Numbered from the stretch's first letter, positions 15,008-21,418 are shown. The stretch: DNA of 21,418 nt from Oribacterium sp. (GCA_017940955.1 JAGAXP010000275.1:1-21418), one strand, 5' to 3'. Program-made: numbers and translations. Notes: generated by a model not told the origin, from the sequence alone.

Positions 15008-15808
15008 ATGGAGTTAAGTTCAGCAGCTTTGGGACCGCTTTTGAACCTGGCGGTTTTTGTAATAGTAGTAGGTTTTATATCTTATAAAATATGGAGATTT
15101 AGAAGATCCATCATGGGACAGGCTTTGCAAATTCTGGCGAAGTCCATTGTGACAGGTGAAGGAGTTACTGAGGAAGAGGAAATATCTGCAACACCGAAAT
15201 CCCTGTCTTCTATGGATTCACTATATATTCCGAGGATAGAAAAAGATTTTCCGGAATTCAGCTGGAATGAGTGGAGGACACGAATCCAGAATGCAGTGGT
15301 TCTCAGAATGGAGGCAATTGATGAAAGAGCCCCCGAGCTTCTGATTGAGTATCCGGAAATAATGAAGGAAGTTGAAACGCTCATCACAAATGACAGTAAA
15401 GTTTCCTCGGGAATGGCATATTCTGAAGATAAGCTTGAATATAAAAACAGATATGCTTATAAGACCGTAATTTCCGGATATGTCAGGGGAGAGGCCGCCT
15501 GCACCATACATGCCCAGACTTCCGCAAGCTATGAAAGAAAAGTTAAGGTGGGCACCAAAACAAATGCTTCCAACGCTCCGGATTCGGGCTGGAAGATGAG
15601 AAAGATACAGACTGTTTTCCATACAGAGCTTGTGTATGTTCAGGACGCTGAGAAGACCAAAGGGAAGATGCTGGGGTACAATTGTCCTAACTGCGGAGCG
15701 CCGGTTAAGAGCCTCGGTTCAAAGGTATGTCCCTATTGCGGAACCGGACTGGAATCAATGAGTCTGAGAGTCTGGAGAATCAACAAGATATTTGAAGACA
15801 GGAAATAA
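15008..15808 (+). CDS. Membrane-anchored protein with a C-terminal zinc ribbon
   Basis: A 266-residue protein with one N-terminal membrane helix (8-28), an acidic linker (49-65), a central domain of about 140 residues (70-210) and a zinc ribbon at C226-PN-C229 … C241-PY-C244. The central domain, opening IPRIEKDFPEFSWNEW, recalls Tim44-like domains found in similar Firmicute proteins, but that is only an impression by eye. With the membrane helix first and basic residues after it, the bulk is probably cytoplasmic. ATG 15008 follows a G-rich stretch (14993-14997); nearby ATGs at 14998 and 15001 are out of frame. Function unknown. Confidence 0.75.
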   Translation: MELSSAALGPLLNLAVFVIVVGFISYKIWRFRRSIMGQALQILAKSIVTGEGVTEEEEISATPKSLSSMDSLYIPRIEKDFPEFSWNEWRTRIQNAVVLRMEAIDERAPELLIEYPEIMKEVETLITNDSKVSSGMAYSEDKLEYKNRYAYKTVISGYVRGEAACTIHAQTSASYERKVKVGTKTNASNAPDSGWKMRKIQTVFHTELVYVQDAEKTKGKMLGYNCPNCGAPVKSLGSKVCPYCGTGLESMSLRVWRINKIFEDRK

Positions 15809-15819
15809 CACCCTCGGAG

Positions 15820-15845
15820 ACAGCATCTTTCCGGAAGCTGTTTTT
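15820..15845 (+). terminator. Weak terminator-like hairpin
   Basis: ACAGC (15820-15824) pairs with GCTGT (15837-15841), followed by TTTTT (15841-15845). The stem is only 5 bp and the loop holds a TTCCGGAA palindrome. Confidence 0.4.
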
Positions 15846-15920
15846 AGCGAATGCATCGTAATCTGCAACAGATATATAAGGGGTTTGGAAAAAACATGCA
15901 ATAAATCATGGAGGTGACAC

Positions 15921-16934
15921 ATGAGATTGAATAAAATTTCAGTAAAATTTATGCTGACTCTTTTGGTTACAGGGTCAATGACGGTTCCGGCCTTTGCAGG
16001 AACCAAAACTATAGCAAAGGGCGTTGATTACATCAACAATACTTCCGGTGTTTCTGCACCTTTAAGCATGCAGGAGTCGGAAAATATACCAGAGGCTTCG
16101 CAGGCAGAAGCCCCGGGCAGCAGCGATAACACAATCGCAGCGGATTCCGATGCCGGTTTAGTGACCATTATTGATGGGATACGTGTACCGAAATATATTA
16201 AGTCGGATGCGGATATTCAGGCGGAGCTTTCACAGCTTTCCGGTGGAGGCGCAAATATGGACTGGGGAAACTATTACCCGGCTGCCAATACAGCACCCGT
16301 CGGAAATGCAGACGAAGGGTGGCTCAGATCCTTTGGTGCATATTCAAAGGATATTACCGCGGATAAGGTATGTTATCTGACCTTTGATCTTGGTTATGAG
16401 AACGGGCATACGGCTTCCATCATGAATACATTAAAGAAGCATAATGCTCCGGCAACCTTCTTTGTCACCGGAGCCTGCATTAAGTCTGATCCCGGTATCG
16501 TGCTGAGCATCGCTCAGAACGGCTTCACGGTTGGTAATCACACTCTCAGCCATAAAAATATGTCAACTGTCACTACAAAAGAGTTGTTCTATACAGAATT
16601 ACGAACTGTGGAGGAACAGTATGAAGTGCTGACCGGGCACCCTATGAACCGTTATTACCGTCCGCCTGAGGGAAAGAGCTCCGAGGCACAGCTTATGCTC
16701 GCCCGGGCTATGGGCTACAAGACCATGCTCTGGTCAGTTGCCTACAAGGATTATGATGAAAAAGCACAGCCAGGGCGCAGCAGTGCACTGGCAACACTTA
16801 ATCAGCGCATCCATCCCGGTGCCATCGTGCTTTTACATGCAACCTCCGCTACCAATGATGCAATCCTCGACGAGCTTCTTACCGGTTGGGAAGCAGCAGG
16901 CTATACCTTCAAATCACTGGATGAACTTCCGTGA
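15921..16934 (+). CDS. Secreted PdaA-like polysaccharide deacetylase
   Basis: A 337-residue exported protein. Signal peptide with probable cleavage after Ala26 (PAFA|GT); a Ser/Ala-rich region to about residue 110; then a NodB-type deacetylase domain (about 150-335). Visible catalytic blocks are TFDLGYENG (154-162, Asp156), NHTLSH with His207 and His211 as metal ligands, RPPEGKSSE (from 247) and LLHAT with His306. The TFDLGYENG and RPPEGKSSE forms are typical of the PdaA branch, which deacetylates N-acetylmuramic acid in peptidoglycan, for example during muramic delta-lactam formation. Activity on another wall glycan remains possible. A near-perfect ribosome site, GGAGGTGA (15910-15917), supports the start. 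An 18-bp terminator follows. Confidence 0.9.
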   Translation: MRLNKISVKFMLTLLVTGSMTVPAFAGTKTIAKGVDYINNTSGVSAPLSMQESENIPEASQAEAPGSSDNTIAADSDAGLVTIIDGIRVPKYIKSDADIQAELSQLSGGGANMDWGNYYPAANTAPVGNADEGWLRSFGAYSKDITADKVCYLTFDLGYENGHTASIMNTLKKHNAPATFFVTGACIKSDPGIVLSIAQNGFTVGNHTLSHKNMSTVTTKELFYTELRTVEEQYEVLTGHPMNRYYRPPEGKSSEAQLMLARAMGYKTMLWSVAYKDYDEKAQPGRSSALATLNQRIHPGAIVLLHATSATNDAILDELLTGWEAAGYTFKSLDELP

Positions 16935-16957
16935 AATGAATTTTTGGTAGAATGATA

Positions 16958-17000
16958 AAAAATCACCGACAGATGCAAGACACATCTGTCGGTGATTTTT
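16958..17000. terminator. Bidirectional terminator between convergent genes
   Basis: A perfect 18-bp stem, left arm 16958-16975 and right arm 16983-17000, with loop CAAGACA. It has an A-tract on one side and a T-tract on the other, so it can terminate both the + strand deacetylase and the - strand ATP-grasp-like gene. Confidence 0.9.
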
Positions 17001-17084
17001 AGTTGATACACGATTTTCTAATTGTGGTAACTTCGCAGCTTTGAGAAAGCGGGGCAAACGAATCCGCCGGTAGTTTTCCTTATT

Positions 17085-18176
17085 TTAAAGCTGGGGTGTT
17101 GTTTCATGCAGGTAACGGATAAAGGTGTTTACCTCATGCTGGCTGCGGAGTTTTGCCACATATCTGGTGATAGAAGTGCCGTATTCGTCTGTTTCTTTCC
17201 GGCGCACCATGAGAACGTCATGGAATTTGTCAGCAATGCGGCTTTCCGGATGAACATAAGAAGGACCTTCCTTACGGCTTGCATATACACAGAAGCAATC
17301 GTCATCATCTTCGGAAGTATGATGTGCAAGCTCCGCTGAAGTCTGAAGACGTCCGTCCAGGTATCGCCTGTCTGTAGTGATCATATCCGCCCAGATTTTG
17401 TAAACATCCACAGAATGAGCGAAATTCATCATGTCGGGAGCATCACCACCGGCAGGACAGATGGAAGCATTAACGGCAACATAATCGCCGGCCTTGCCAA
17501 GCTGACCATGATCTTTTGCAAGATGCAGGAACTCGATATGCATAAAGCGGGAACCGGTTCCGATTGCCTTTAAAGCTCGCCGCCCAAGTAAACGGAGTTT
17601 TGCGGGCATATTTGGGCAGGTGTAGTAGATTTCTCCGGTATCGATCAATACATCCGGGTTCGTTGCGGGAGCCCATACGGTCATGGATTCGAACAGAGGA
17701 TTACAATGACTGTCGGCAATGGCATCATATGAACAGAGCTCAGCTTCAACAGGGGCTGCTGTGGCACCAAAAGCATCAAGGTCTCTTGTGAAAACCGGGA
17801 TGTCGGTTCTTGAAAAACGTTCCATCAGCTGTATGGAATCCTTCACCCCTTCCAGTTCTTCAGTTTTCAGACCTGTTTTGATATTGAAATCGGTACGAAG
17901 AGAGGCATCCTGACTGAGCCAGTATTCATTCATGGACTCAAGGTAGTCAATTCTTCCGTATTTGTAGGTGAAGAATGCAACTGCCCTGTAAACCTGATCG
18001 TAGTCGGACAGTTCCGAAACCTTGTAGTATTCTGTCAGACTGTCCTGAAGCTCCTGATCCAGTTCGACAAAAGAAGCATCGCCGATTCCTAAAACATTAA
18101 CGCCATTTTCTCTGAGCCTTTTACAGAAATGCCGGTAGTTATGAGGATAGTTTGGAGATATAAAAACGAAATTCAT
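17085..18176 (-). CDS. ATP-grasp-like protein lacking key catalytic segments
   Basis: A 363-residue protein. The N-terminal part (1-112, MNFVFISPNYPHNYRHFCKR… and …TDFNIKTGLKTEELEGVK) is the pre-ATP-grasp domain of a carboxylate-amine-ligase-like family common in Firmicutes. In relatives as I remember them, about 90 residues carrying the ATP-binding lysines follow. Here only about 36 residues (113-148) connect to the next block (CSYDAIADS). In the C-terminal lobe, HIEF (Glu215) is kept, but the expected ExNxR motif reads N236-A-S-I-C240. The NFAHSVDVYKIWADM block is intact. It may be a non-catalytic relative; the reading frame is open throughout, so it is not an obvious pseudogene. ATG 18176 is chosen because AGGAGG (18184-18189) lies 7 nt upstream; a longer frame from 18272 has no support. 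It is divergent from the esterase-like gene. Confidence 0.75.
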   Translation of the reverse strand: MNFVFISPNYPHNYRHFCKRLRENGVNVLGIGDASFVELDQELQDSLTEYYKVSELSDYDQVYRAVAFFTYKYGRIDYLESMNEYWLSQDASLRTDFNIKTGLKTEELEGVKDSIQLMERFSRTDIPVFTRDLDAFGATAAPVEAELCSYDAIADSHCNPLFESMTVWAPATNPDVLIDTGEIYYTCPNMPAKLRLLGRRALKAIGTGSRFMHIEFLHLAKDHGQLGKAGDYVAVNASICPAGGDAPDMMNFAHSVDVYKIWADMITTDRRYLDGRLQTSAELAHHTSEDDDDCFCVYASRKEGPSYVHPESRIADKFHDVLMVRRKETDEYGTSITRYVAKLRSQHEVNTFIRYLHETTPQL

Positions 18177-18251
18177 ATAGAAGCCTCCTGGATTGTATTT
18201 TTGAGGTGGGTGACGTAGGAATGCTTCGCACAAGGCGCGAACTTTACTTAT

Positions 18252-18257
18252 ATTATA
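18252..18257 (-). promoter_or_regulatory. -10 box of the ATP-grasp-like gene
   Basis: TATAAT on the - strand, about 75 bp before ATG 18176. The -35 region (around 18275-18280, TATTAA) is poor. The leader would be about 70 nt. Confidence 0.4.
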
Positions 18258-18328
18258 ACCATTTTTATTCAAAATTAATATGGTAAGGGAGTAAAGAAAG
18301 AAAAAACATTTAAAATTCTGTAATAAAA

Positions 18329-18358
18329 TTGCGATAAAATGTCATATTATGGTATAAT
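18329..18358 (+). promoter_or_regulatory. Promoter of the esterase-like gene
   Basis: TTGCGA (18329-18334), an 18-bp spacer and a perfect TATAAT (18353-18358) preceded by TGG, an extended -10. The leader would be about 49 nt. A perfect TTGACA at 18371 lacks a good -10 partner. Confidence 0.65.
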
Positions 18359-18413
18359 TCTGATATCTATTTGACAATGCTCGTGAATTTAAAAATATAG
18401 GGAGAGACTGATT

Positions 18414-19172
18414 ATGAAACAGGAGCTTTATACTTGGCACAGTAAGCAGTTGGATAAAGATATGTCGCTTTTCGTGTATGGTCAGAAGGGTATTCCTATT
18501 TTGGCTTTTCCGAGTGAGAATGGTTCGGCCAATGATTGGGAAGAGCACGGAATGGTTGAAGCAATTGAAGAATATATCGAGAAAGGTCGTGTCCAGCTAT
18601 TTACGGTTAATACCGTGGATTCGGAAAGCTGGTTTTGTGAGGATAGTATAAATCCATGGAGAACGGCAAGACAGGAAGCCTATTATAATTGCATAATAGA
18701 GGAAGTGCTGCCTTATATTCATAAGAAGAACAAGTCAGAGATCATGCCTATAGTGGCCGGAGTCGGTATGGGAGCAAATCATGCTGCCATCATTTTCCTG
18801 AGGAGACCGGATCTTTTTCAGTCTCTCATGGCGCTTTCAGGAATTTATGATGTAAGGTATTTCTTTGATGATTATATGGACAGCAATCTTTATGATAATG
18901 CACCTGAACGTTTTCTCGAGAATATGCCGCCTGATCATGCATACATAGAGCTTTATAATAAGAGAAAAATGATTTTCTGTGTAGGGCAGGGATATCAGGA
19001 GTTTGACGGTGTCAAGACACTGAAAAGTCTTGAAAGGATTTTTATTACCAAGAGTATAGATGCCTGGTGTGATTATTGGGGATATGATGTAAGTCATGAC
19101 TGGTACTGGTGGAAGGAGCAGATTCAGTACTTTCTCCCGGAACTCCTGGGTGATAATGATAATTTAGACTGA
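18414..19172 (+). CDS. Esterase-fold (alpha/beta-hydrolase) protein without the nucleophilic serine
   Basis: A 252-residue protein resembling the putative-esterase family (esterase D-like alpha/beta hydrolases). Recognisable blocks are PILAFPSENG (28-37), the VNTVDSESWF strand, EEVLPYIHKKN, FLRRPDLFQSLMALSGIYD, DNAPERFLENMP and the C-terminal SHDWYWW with likely catalytic His228. The nucleophile elbow should read GxSxG, but here it is G116-V-G118-M-G120: the Ser codon position is GGT (18765-18767), one substitution from AGT. The usual acidic residue after the penultimate strand is also not obvious (VGQGYQEFDG). The fold looks complete and the promoter and terminator are good, so a binding or regulatory role is more likely than a decaying gene. 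It is divergently paired with the ATP-grasp-like gene. Confidence 0.8.
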   Translation: MKQELYTWHSKQLDKDMSLFVYGQKGIPILAFPSENGSANDWEEHGMVEAIEEYIEKGRVQLFTVNTVDSESWFCEDSINPWRTARQEAYYNCIIEEVLPYIHKKNKSEIMPIVAGVGMGANHAAIIFLRRPDLFQSLMALSGIYDVRYFFDDYMDSNLYDNAPERFLENMPPDHAYIELYNKRKMIFCVGQGYQEFDGVKTLKSLERIFITKSIDAWCDYWGYDVSHDWYWWKEQIQYFLPELLGDNDNLD

Positions 19173-19188
19173 TGCTCAGCGTGTATTG

Positions 19189-19218
19189 CAGACCTCTCTA
19201 AAGGGGTCTGTTTTTTTT
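19189..19218 (+). terminator. Strong rho-independent terminator of the esterase-like gene
   Basis: CAGACCTCT (19189-19197) pairs with AGGGGTCTG (19202-19210) with one wobble, loop CTAA, then eight T (19211-19218). Confidence 0.9.
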
Positions 19219-19229
19219 GTGCGCGATAC

Positions 19230-19265
19230 GGCCTTCAAGCGAATATTTATATTCATTTGAAGGCC
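19230..19265. repeat. 36-bp near-perfect palindrome
   Basis: GGCCTTCAA (19230-19238) and TTGAAGGCC (19257-19265) enclose GAATAT/ATATTC with a two-base centre. Only the GC/AT step (19239-19240 against 19255-19256) breaks the symmetry. Confidence 0.8.
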
Positions 19266-19273
19266 AACGCGAC

Positions 19274-19305
19274 ATCGAGTAGGGGGTGTTTTCCCCCTAC
19301 TCGAT
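19274..19305. repeat. 13-bp perfect inverted repeat with a G5/C5 core
   Basis: ATCGAGTAGGGGG (19274-19286) pairs with 19293-19305 across the loop TGTTTT. A very stable hairpin, but not followed by a T-tract, so it is not a standard terminator. Confidence 0.85.
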
Positions 19306-19317
19306 TTGAAAAATGAA

Positions 19318-19359
19318 ATCCACCGGGGATCATTCTGGCCGGCGAGAAACGTTTCCGGT
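19318..19359. repeat. Third inverted repeat of the structured gap
   Basis: AATCCACCGG near 19318 pairs with CCGGTGGGTT near 19350-19359 (9 of 10 plus one wobble) around a loop of about 22 nt that is itself GC-rich (GGCCGGCG). Confidence 0.6.
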
Positions 19360-19414
19360 GGGTTCCGGTCCCTATCAGAATAATTCACAATTTCTACACA
19401 GTTTTCCAGGAATT

Positions 19415-19448
19415 CTTTCAGCTTTCTTTCAGTTTCGTCCTGTATGAT
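19415..19448 (+). promoter_or_regulatory. Pho-box-like direct repeats and -10 of the VTC-domain gene
   Basis: CTTTCAG (19415-19421) is repeated exactly 11 bp later (19426-19432) with a 4-bp spacer, the geometry of PhoB/PhoP-type boxes. A -10 TATGAT (19443-19448) starts 10 bp after the second copy, so the repeats replace the -35. The sequence differs from the E. coli box (CTGTCAT), so this is an inference from layout. Confidence 0.4.
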
Positions 19449-19476
19449 ACAGCCATCCTGAGAGGAGGATATGAAC

Positions 19477-20298
19477 ATGGCAGGACAGATTTTTGAAAGA
19501 ATTGAAAAGAAGTTTATGCTTACAAGGGAACAGCTTGAGAGCTTAAAACCGATACTCGATAAGTATATGTCTCCCGACAAATTCACAGATTATACCATCT
19601 GCAACATATATTTTGATACAGATAATTTTCAGCTTATCAGAACATCTTTGGAAAAGCCTAAATATAAGGAAAAGCTGAGACTCAGATCCTACGGAGTTCC
19701 TACAGAGGATCAGGAGGTTTTCCTCGAGCTTAAAAAGAAGTATGCAGGTATAGTTTACAAGCGTCGTGTGGCTATGAAGATGAGGGAAGCAAGAAAATAT
19801 CTTTATGAAGATAAAACACCGGAAATCAAAATGAATTTCGCAAACAGGCAGATTTTAAAGGAAATCGACTATGCGAAAAAGCTTTACGGTTTAAAGCCCA
19901 AAGCATTTATAGGCTATGACAGAGTCGCGCTTCACGGAAATGAGAACAATGACCTGAGAGTGACCTTTGATAATGCCATAAGGGCGAGAGAAAATGACCT
20001 GGAGCTGACACATGGCGACATGGGAGAACATTTGCTGCCTGAAGGCATGACACTTATGGAGGTAAAGATCCCGGGAGCCATGCCGATGTGGATGGCAAAG
20101 GCATTTGCGGAGCTTGACATCAACATGATCTCTTTTTCAAAGTATGGTACCTATTATCAGCAGCATTTTGCTGAGCGTACGGGCCGTGAGGCAAAGATCA
20201 TAGCACTTAAGCAGTTTAATGCAATCGAACTCAGAAAGAGTGGCGAGGCAGAGGCATTGAACCACGTCGGAATAGCAGGCCACAGAGCCATGGCGTGA
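19477..20298 (+). CDS. VTC-domain protein (polyphosphate polymerase family)
   Basis: A 273-residue cytosolic protein covering one complete VTC domain, the tunnel-shaped catalytic fold of the yeast Vtc4 polyphosphate polymerase (triphosphate tunnel family). Seen are FERIEKKF (Lys11/Lys12), IYFDTDNF, KLRLRSYG (Arg68, Arg70), ELKKKY (Glu84, Lys86-88), KRRVAM, GYDRVAL, LMEVKIPG (Glu195, Lys197) and SFSKY (Lys222). These basic and acidic residues match the phosphate- and metal-binding lining of the family. Bacterial members are presumed to bind or make polyphosphate, but few have been tested. I chose ATG 19477: AGGAGG (19463-19468) is 8 nt from it but only 2 nt from ATG 19471. Followed by a DUF4956 membrane protein, a recurrent neighbour in Firmicutes as far as I recall. 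Confidence 0.85.
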   Translation: MAGQIFERIEKKFMLTREQLESLKPILDKYMSPDKFTDYTICNIYFDTDNFQLIRTSLEKPKYKEKLRLRSYGVPTEDQEVFLELKKKYAGIVYKRRVAMKMREARKYLYEDKTPEIKMNFANRQILKEIDYAKKLYGLKPKAFIGYDRVALHGNENNDLRVTFDNAIRARENDLELTHGDMGEHLLPEGMTLMEVKIPGAMPMWMAKAFAELDINMISFSKYGTYYQQHFAERTGREAKIIALKQFNAIELRKSGEAEALNHVGIAGHRAMA

Positions 20299-20308
20299 AT
20301 ATGATCGG

Positions 20309-20323
20309 AATAATCGGATTATT
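20309..20323. promoter_or_regulatory. Perfect AT-rich dyad
   Basis: AATAATC, a central G and GATTATT form a perfect 7+1+7 palindrome 11 bp past the VTC stop. Possibly an operator; too weak for a terminator. Confidence 0.35.
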
Positions 20324-20394
20324 TTATACGTGCTTGAAGATTTAATGAGAATATATCATACCGGAATATTTTTCGGATATTACAGATAAAAACA

Positions 20395-20411
20395 GTATCA
20401 TCAGATGATAC
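20395..20411. promoter_or_regulatory. Perfect 17-bp operator-like dyad before the DUF4956 gene
   Basis: GTATCATC, a central A and GATGATAC form a perfect palindrome with no room for a hairpin loop, 42 bp before the start codon. Its size and symmetry suit binding by a dimeric regulator. Confidence 0.45.
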
Positions 20412-20452
20412 AGGTTTGAAAAACTGTTCAGTATGGATTTTGGAGGTATAAA

Positions 20453-21121
20453 ATGTTAGATACAATAATAAACGGAAGCAATATCACATCAGAAGGCTTT
20501 ATTGTATGCCTTATGACATCGTTGGCTTTGGGAGCGGTCATCGCGGCCTTCCACAGCTTTAGAAATAGATACAGCAAGAATTTTCTTCTTACACTGGTGC
20601 TTCTTCCGGCTATAGTTCAGTCGGTCATCATGCTTGTAAATGGTAATGTGGGAACCGGAGTTGCGGTCATGGGAGCCTTTTCTCTTGTGAGATTCAGATC
20701 CCTTCCGGGAAACAGCCGTGAGATCGCATCAATCTTTTTGGCTATGGCTGTGGGACTTGCAACAGGTATGGGTTACATCATGCTGGCAGCAGTATTTACT
20801 GTAGTCATCGGCGCAGTTACCATGGCCCTTGTGGCAGCACCTATCGGTGAGACAAAGGAGCTTGAAAGAGAACTTAAGGTTGTGATTCCTGAGAATCTGG
20901 ATTATGCAGGTATCTTTGATGATGTTTTTGCCACTTATGCGGAAGGTACAAAGCTCATCAGAGTTAAGACCGTGAATATGGGCTCACTCTATGAACTGAT
21001 CTATCAGTTAACACTTAAGAATGCAAGTCAGGAAAAGCAGATGATAGATGACCTCAGGGCAAGAAACGGAAACCTTGAGATAGTTTGCGGAAGAATTCCG
21101 GAAAAGACAGAATCACTTTAA
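20453..21121 (+). CDS. DUF4956 membrane protein
   Basis: A 222-residue protein matching the DUF4956 family. It has three to four hydrophobic helices in residues 15-130 and a soluble C-terminal domain of about 85 residues (ETKELERELKVVIPENLD…). The family block GAFSLVRFRSLPGNSREI (Arg80, Arg82) lies between membrane segments and is strongly basic. Function is not established. The pairing with a VTC-domain gene suggests a membrane partner for polyphosphate synthesis or transfer, which is inference. GGAGG (20442-20446) is 6 nt before the ATG. The 154-bp gap to the VTC gene contains two perfect dyads, so it may have its own control. Confidence 0.85.
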   Translation: MLDTIINGSNITSEGFIVCLMTSLALGAVIAAFHSFRNRYSKNFLLTLVLLPAIVQSVIMLVNGNVGTGVAVMGAFSLVRFRSLPGNSREIASIFLAMAVGLATGMGYIMLAAVFTVVIGAVTMALVAAPIGETKELERELKVVIPENLDYAGIFDDVFATYAEGTKLIRVKTVNMGSLYELIYQLTLKNASQEKQMIDDLRARNGNLEIVCGRIPEKTESL

Positions 21122-21232
21122 AATAAATGAGTAAGAACCTCATTGTTCAGCCGTTGATAAGGCAGGACAATGAATCAGTTGATAATTTTCATGAAAGGAT
21201 GCCCGGTCTGTTATGCAGGGCATAGTACAAAT

Positions 21233-21418
21233 ATGAGAAAATATAATATATCGGAAAGAGTTTACAGAAGAACACTGAAGGGCGCCGCTTCAGTTTTGAC
21301 AGTAGCATGTGCAGCAGCAATGATTACCACAGGCTGCGGAAATAAACAGACAGAGACAACAGCAGCAGTTGAGACAGAAGCAGTAAAAACTGAAGATACA
21401 AAAGCAGAGAATGATAAT
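21233..21418 (+). CDS. Lipoprotein, N-terminal part (cut by the window end)
   Basis: The first 62 residues, open to the window edge. A basic start (MRKYNISERVYRRTLKG) is followed by a hydrophobic stretch and a lipobox-like ITTGC, so the mature protein should begin at Cys35 on the outer face of the membrane. After it comes a Thr/Glu/Ala-rich linker (NKQTETTAAVETEAVKTEDT) typical of tethered lipoproteins. There is no strong ribosome site before ATG 21233; an in-frame ATG at 21191 also lacks one. In related loci VTC and DUF4956 genes are often followed by a CotH-family or similar surface protein; the part visible here cannot confirm that. Confidence 0.65.
   Translation, partial: MRKYNISERVYRRTLKGAASVLTVACAAAMITTGCGNKQTETTAAVETEAVKTEDTKAENDN

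Noticed and set aside
18177..18272. 32-residue extension of the ATP-grasp-like protein
   Set aside because: A perfect AGGAGG 7 nt before ATG 18176 lies within it, and MNFVFISPN is the normal family start.
18371..18401. Second promoter (TTGACA at 18371) for the esterase-like gene
   Set aside because: The -35 is perfect, but the only -10 candidates give a start within about 7-10 nt of the ATG and overlap the ribosome site; the upstream extended -10 promoter is better.
19189..19380. Riboswitch or T-box upstream of the VTC gene
   Set aside because: The hairpins do not match any riboswitch core I recognise, and the likely VTC promoter lies downstream of them.
21142..21223. Terminator after DUF4956
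   Set aside because: Short pairings (CATTGT/ACAATG and ATGCCC/GGGCAT) exist, but neither has a T-tract; too weak to call.

Overview
The window looks like a chromosomal segment of a low-to-mid GC Firmicute, most likely a Lachnospiraceae member close to Butyrivibrio or Pseudobutyrivibrio. This placement rests on family-level impressions: AGGAGG ribosome sites, sigma-A-like promoters, U-tailed hairpin terminators and the style of the paired ABC exporters. I could not run a search. Nearly all genes lie on the + strand; one is on the - strand (17085-18176).

Layout. (1) 1-4468: tail of an unidentified upstream gene, then a translationally coupled operon of two ABC exporter half-transporters and a PAP2-type membrane phosphatase. 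(2) 4469-4983: a 515-bp gap holding a probable non-coding element, with 15/17 inverted ends and three 53-bp tandem units that each fold into a hairpin. (3) 4984-7032: a cytidylate-kinase-like P-loop protein and a homospermidine-synthase-like dehydrogenase. (4) 7236-10921: a second coupled pair of ABC half-transporters. (5) 11072-13150: a CapA-type metallophosphoesterase with a 263-residue charged cytoplasmic extension. (6) 13324-13396: tRNA-Thr(CGU) with its own promoter and terminator. (7) 13614-16934: a secreted NlpC/P60 peptidase, two small zinc-ribbon proteins and a PdaA-like polysaccharide deacetylase, each followed by a hairpin or terminator. (8) 17085-19172: a divergent pair, an ATP-grasp-like protein on - and an esterase-fold protein on +, both apparently lacking catalytic residues. 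(9) 19173-21418: a highly structured gap, a VTC/polyphosphate-polymerase-domain protein behind a Pho-box-like promoter, a DUF4956 membrane protein, and the start of a lipoprotein.

How the genes may work together. Both exporter pairs have the architecture of heterodimeric type IV exporters: the first subunit has a degenerate Walker B (Asp-Asp) and a Gln H-loop, and the second has an LSQGQ signature. Each dimer should therefore have one good and one degenerate ATP site. The cell-envelope genes (PAP2, CapA, NlpC/P60, deacetylase) suggest wall or lipid remodelling. The last block suggests polyphosphate or phosphate physiology. The most unusual items are the divergent pair of putative pseudoenzymes, the repeat element, the structured gap at 19189-19359 and the extended CapA protein.
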